NCBI GenBank assembly: GCA_958438185.1
Contig: CAUBQU010000074.1
Span: forward strand, 1-6,751
Source of the DNA: an uncultured Oscillospiraceae bacterium
Lineage (GTDB): Bacteria; Bacillota; Clostridia; Oscillospirales; Oscillospiraceae
Direction of reading: 5' to 3'
Length of the DNA stretch: 6,751 nt
Shown here: in pieces, positions 4,402-6,751 of the stretch
Numbering within the stretch: position 1 is the stretch's first letter
How the letters are laid out: the number at the start of each line of letters is the position of its first letter
Notes under the pieces: generated by a model
What the model was told of the DNA's origin: nothing
The model's input: the letters and a program-made list of their open reading frames with translations, nothing else
The model's database searches: none
Position numbers and translations under genes: made by a program

Positions 4402-6751
4402 TCAGGCTTCGACGGCCAATTCGCCGTTTTGGACGCTGACGCGAAGCTGCGCACCCGGCAGGATATCGCCGGCGATGATGCGGCGGGCAATGAGCGTCTC
4501 GACCGTATGCTGGACATAGCGGCGCAGCGGCCGGGCACCGTACTGCGGGTCGTAGGCGGCGTCGATGATAAACTGCTTTGCCTCCGTCGAGACAGTGACG
4601 TGCATCTGCTTATCTTCCAGGCGCTGGTTTAGCGCTTCGATCTGCAGGTCGATGATCTTGCCGATGTTCTCCTTCGTCAGCGGCTTGTAGAAGACGATCT
4701 CATCGAGCCGGTTCAGGAACTCGGGCCGGAAGGACCGGCGCAGCAGCTGCTGGACCTGCTCCGTCGCCTCCCGGGAGATCGAGCCGTCGGGGTTGATGCC
4801 GTCAAGCAGGAACTGGGAGCCGAGGTTGGAGGTCAGGATGATGATTGTATTTTTGAAATCCACCAGGCGGCCCTGACTGTCGGTGATCCGGCCGTCGTCA
4901 AGTACCTGCAGCAGGACGTTGAAGACATCCGGATGTGCCTTTTCGATCTCGTCGAAGAGGATCACGCTATAGGGCTTCCGGCGGACGGCTTCCGTCAACT
5001 GGCCGCCCTCTTCGTAACCGACGTAGCCGGGGGGCGCACCGATTAGCCGCGAGACGGAGTATTTCTCCATATACTCGGACATGTCGATCCGGACCAGATT
5101 CTTTTCGTCGTCGAACAGCGCCTGGGCCAGCGTCTTGGCTAGCTCCGTTTTGCCGACGCCCGTCGGGCCCAGGAAGAGGAAGGAGCCGATGGGGCGGTTC
5201 GGGTCGTGGATTCCGGCGCGGCTGCGCCAGATGGCCTCACTGACGGCCTGGACGGCCTGCTCCTGGCCGACGACCCGCTGGTGCAGAATCTCCTGCAGGT
5301 GCAGCAGCTTATCCCGCTCGCCCTCCATCAGGCGCGCGACAGGGATACCTGTCCAGCGTTCAATGATGCGGGCGATCTCCTCATCGGTGACCTTATCCCG
5401 CAGCAGGCTGCTCTCTTTGGCGTCCTGGGCATGCTGCTCTTCCTCAGCCAGCTGCCGCTTGGCCTCAGGCAGCTCGCCGTATTTCAGCCGGGCGGCCTTT
5501 TCCAGGTCGTAGTCCTGCTCGGCGCGCTCGATCTCAGCGTTCAGCTTTTCAATCTGCTCCCGCAGCTGCTGGACGCGGCCGATGGCGTTTTTTTCGTTTT
5601 CCCATTTGGCCTTCATGGAATTGAAGCTGTCGCGGCTCTCGGCCAGCTCCTTCTGCAGCTCCTGCAGACGCGCTTTGGAGAGCTCGTCGTCCTGATTTTT
5701 CAGGGCGGCTTCCTCAATCTCCATCTGGATAATCTTCCGGGAGATGACGTCCAGCTCCGTGGGCATGGAATCCATCTCTGTGCGGATCATAGCGCAGGCC
5801 TCGTCGATGAGGTCAATGGCCTTGTCCGGCAGGAAGCGATCGGTGATATAGCGGTTAGAGAGGGTCGCGGCGGCGATGATGGCCGGGTCTGTGATCTTGA
5901 CGCCGTGGAAGACCTCATAGCGCTCCTTTAAGCCACGCAGGATGGCGATGGTGTCCTCTACCGTCGGCTCCTGGACCAGAACAGTCTGGAAGCGGCGCTC
6001 CAACGCCGGGTCTTTTTCGATGTACTGGCGGTATTCGTCCAGTGTCGTGGCACCGATGCAGTGGAGCTCGCCCCGGGCCAGCATCGGCTTGAGCAGATTG
6101 CCGGCGTCCATAGAGCCCTCCGTCTTGCCAGCGCCGACGATGGTGTGCAGCTCATCAATGAAGAGGATGATCCGGCCTTCCGACTTTCTCACTTCCTCCA
6201 GCACGGCCTTGAGCCGCTCTTCAAATTCGCCCCGGTACTTTGCACCGGCGATCAGTGCGCCCATATCCAGGGAGAAGATCGTCTTATCCCGCAGGCTCTT
6301 CGGCACGTCACCCTTGACAATCCGTTGGGCCAGCCCTTCGGCGATGGCCGTTTTGCCGACGCCGGGCTCGCCGATCAGGACGGGGTTATTCTTCGTCTTT
6401 CGGGAAAGAATGCGGATGACGTTTCGGATCTCATCATCCCGGCCGATGACCGGGTCCATTTTCTTCTCTCTCGCCCGCTTGACAAGGTCTGTGCCGAATT
6501 TTTCCAGGGCCTCGTAGGTGTCCTCCGGGTTGTCATTGGTGACGCGCTGGTTGCCGCGGATGGTCTGCAGGGCCTGCAGAACGTCCTCCTTTTGCAGCTG
6601 ATAGGTGGAAAACAGCTGCTTTAGCGTCCGGTCCGGGCAAGTCAGCAGGGCCAGAAACAGGTGCTCGACGGAGACAAAATCGTCGTGCATCTGTGCGGCG
6701 GCGGACTCGGCCTCCTGGAATACCTGGTCGACCTCCCGGGCAATATAATAT
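4402..6751 (-). CDS. clpB: ATP-dependent protein disaggregase ClpB (N-terminus cut by window edge)
   Basis: ClpB is a hexameric AAA+ disaggregase that threads aggregated proteins through its pore, working with DnaK/DnaJ/GrpE in the cytoplasm. 782 residues are visible, numbered here from the codon at 6748-6750. The frame is open to the right edge, so the ATG at 6688-6690 is internal. Compared with an ordinary ClpB of about 860, roughly 80 N-domain residues are missing. Features: second half of the N-domain ([11 protein letters not shown]); Walker A1 GEPGVGKT 127-134; pore-loop KYRGEF near 171; Walker B1 IILFIDE 194-200; paired arginines about 252-253; full-length coiled-coil middle domain about 325-455, the mark of ClpB versus ClpA and ClpX; WTGIPV 466-471; Walker A2 GPTGVGKT 528-535; second pore loop GYVGYEEGG 575-583; Walker B2 VILFDE 596-601; sensor-1 LTSN 639-642; sensor-2 GARPLRR 738-744. 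No ClpP-binding IGF/IGL loop was seen. All catalytic residues are intact. Its promoter, and any CIRCE or CtsR operator, lie beyond the window. Confidence 0.96.
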   Translation of the reverse strand, partial: YYIAREVDQVFQEAESAAAQMHDDFVSVEHLFLALLTCPDRTLKQLFSTYQLQKEDVLQALQTIRGNQRVTNDNPEDTYEALEKFGTDLVKRAREKKMDPVIGRDDEIRNVIRILSRKTKNNPVLIGEPGVGKTAIAEGLAQRIVKGDVPKSLRDKTIFSLDMGALIAGAKYRGEFEERLKAVLEEVRKSEGRIILFIDELHTIVGAGKTEGSMDAGNLLKPMLARGELHCIGATTLDEYRQYIEKDPALERRFQTVLVQEPTVEDTIAILRGLKERYEVFHGVKITDPAIIAAATLSNRYITDRFLPDKAIDLIDEACAMIRTEMDSMPTELDVISRKIIQMEIEEAALKNQDDELSKARLQELQKELAESRDSFNSMKAKWENEKNAIGRVQQLREQIEKLNAEIERAEQDYDLEKAARLKYGELPEAKRQLAEEEQHAQDAKESSLLRDKVTDEEIARIIERWTGIPVARLMEGERDKLLHLQEILHQRVVGQEQAVQAVSEAIWRSRAGIHDPNRPIGSFLFLGPTGVGKTELAKTLAQALFDDEKNLVRIDMSEYMEKYSVSRLIGAPPGYVGYEEGGQLTEAVRRKPYSVILFDEIEKAHPDVFNVLLQVLDDGRITDSQGRLVDFKNTIIILTSNLGSQFLLDGINPDGSISREATEQVQQLLRRSFRPEFLNRLDEIVFYKPLTKENIGKIIDLQIEALNQRLEDKQMHVTVSTEAKQFIIDAAYDPQYGARPLRRYVQHTVETLIARRIIAGDILPGAQLRVSVQNGELAVEA

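Noticed and set aside
5206..6624. Long plus-strand frames opposite clpB (e.g. 5206-5931 and 6061-6624)
   Set aside because: They mirror the high-GC codon pattern of clpB on the other strand and have no RBS or recognisable domain.
6688..6690. ATG as the start of clpB
   Set aside because: The frame continues to the window edge with ClpB-like N-domain residues ([13 protein letters not shown]), so this Met is internal.

Overview
The window looks like chromosome of an anaerobic, moderately GC-rich gut-type Firmicute (class Clostridia, Oscillospiraceae-like). This is inferred from a secreted protein ending in three SLH repeats of the 'CTRAQ' style plus a YDG domain, an EFR1-type flavodoxin/ferredoxin, a DUF1638 protein, and a ClpB of Gram-positive type. 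No insertion sequence, phage gene, CRISPR array or origin is visible, and the layout is that of ordinary chromosome.

Layout, left to right: (1) 1-2037, plus strand: the 3' part of a large surface-protein gene, open at the left edge. It carries two related N-terminal beta-rich units, a YDG domain and three C-terminal SLH repeats that probably anchor it to the cell wall. (2) 2038-2451: a gene-free stretch with two plus-strand intrinsic-terminator-like hairpins and a weaker one on the minus strand for the next gene. (3) 2452-3195, minus: an EFR1-family flavodoxin-like/2[4Fe-4S] protein. A TTG start is preferred because of a near-consensus ribosome binding site; the longest open frame instead runs back through a tRNA and its terminator. 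An extended -10 promoter lies just upstream. (4) 3291-3360: a short block of nested inverted repeats with no assigned role. (5) 3413-3499, minus: tRNA-Leu(CAA) with encoded CCA, its own promoter upstream and a strong terminator downstream. (6) 3661-4371, plus: a DUF1638 gene with a good promoter and RBS. (7) 4349-4383: a 14-bp hairpin shared between convergent genes, with the DUF1638 stop codon at its loop/stem junction. (8) 4402-6751, minus: clpB, complete at its C-terminus and cut at the right edge, so about 80 N-terminal residues are missing.

The genes appear to be separate single-gene transcription units and do not form a pathway: surface layer, redox, translation, an unknown anaerobe-associated protein and protein disaggregation. 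I do not see a convincing new multi-gene system. The best items for a second look are the nested inverted repeats ahead of the EFR1 gene, the terminator built into the 3' end of the DUF1638 coding sequence, and the isolated DUF1638 gene itself.
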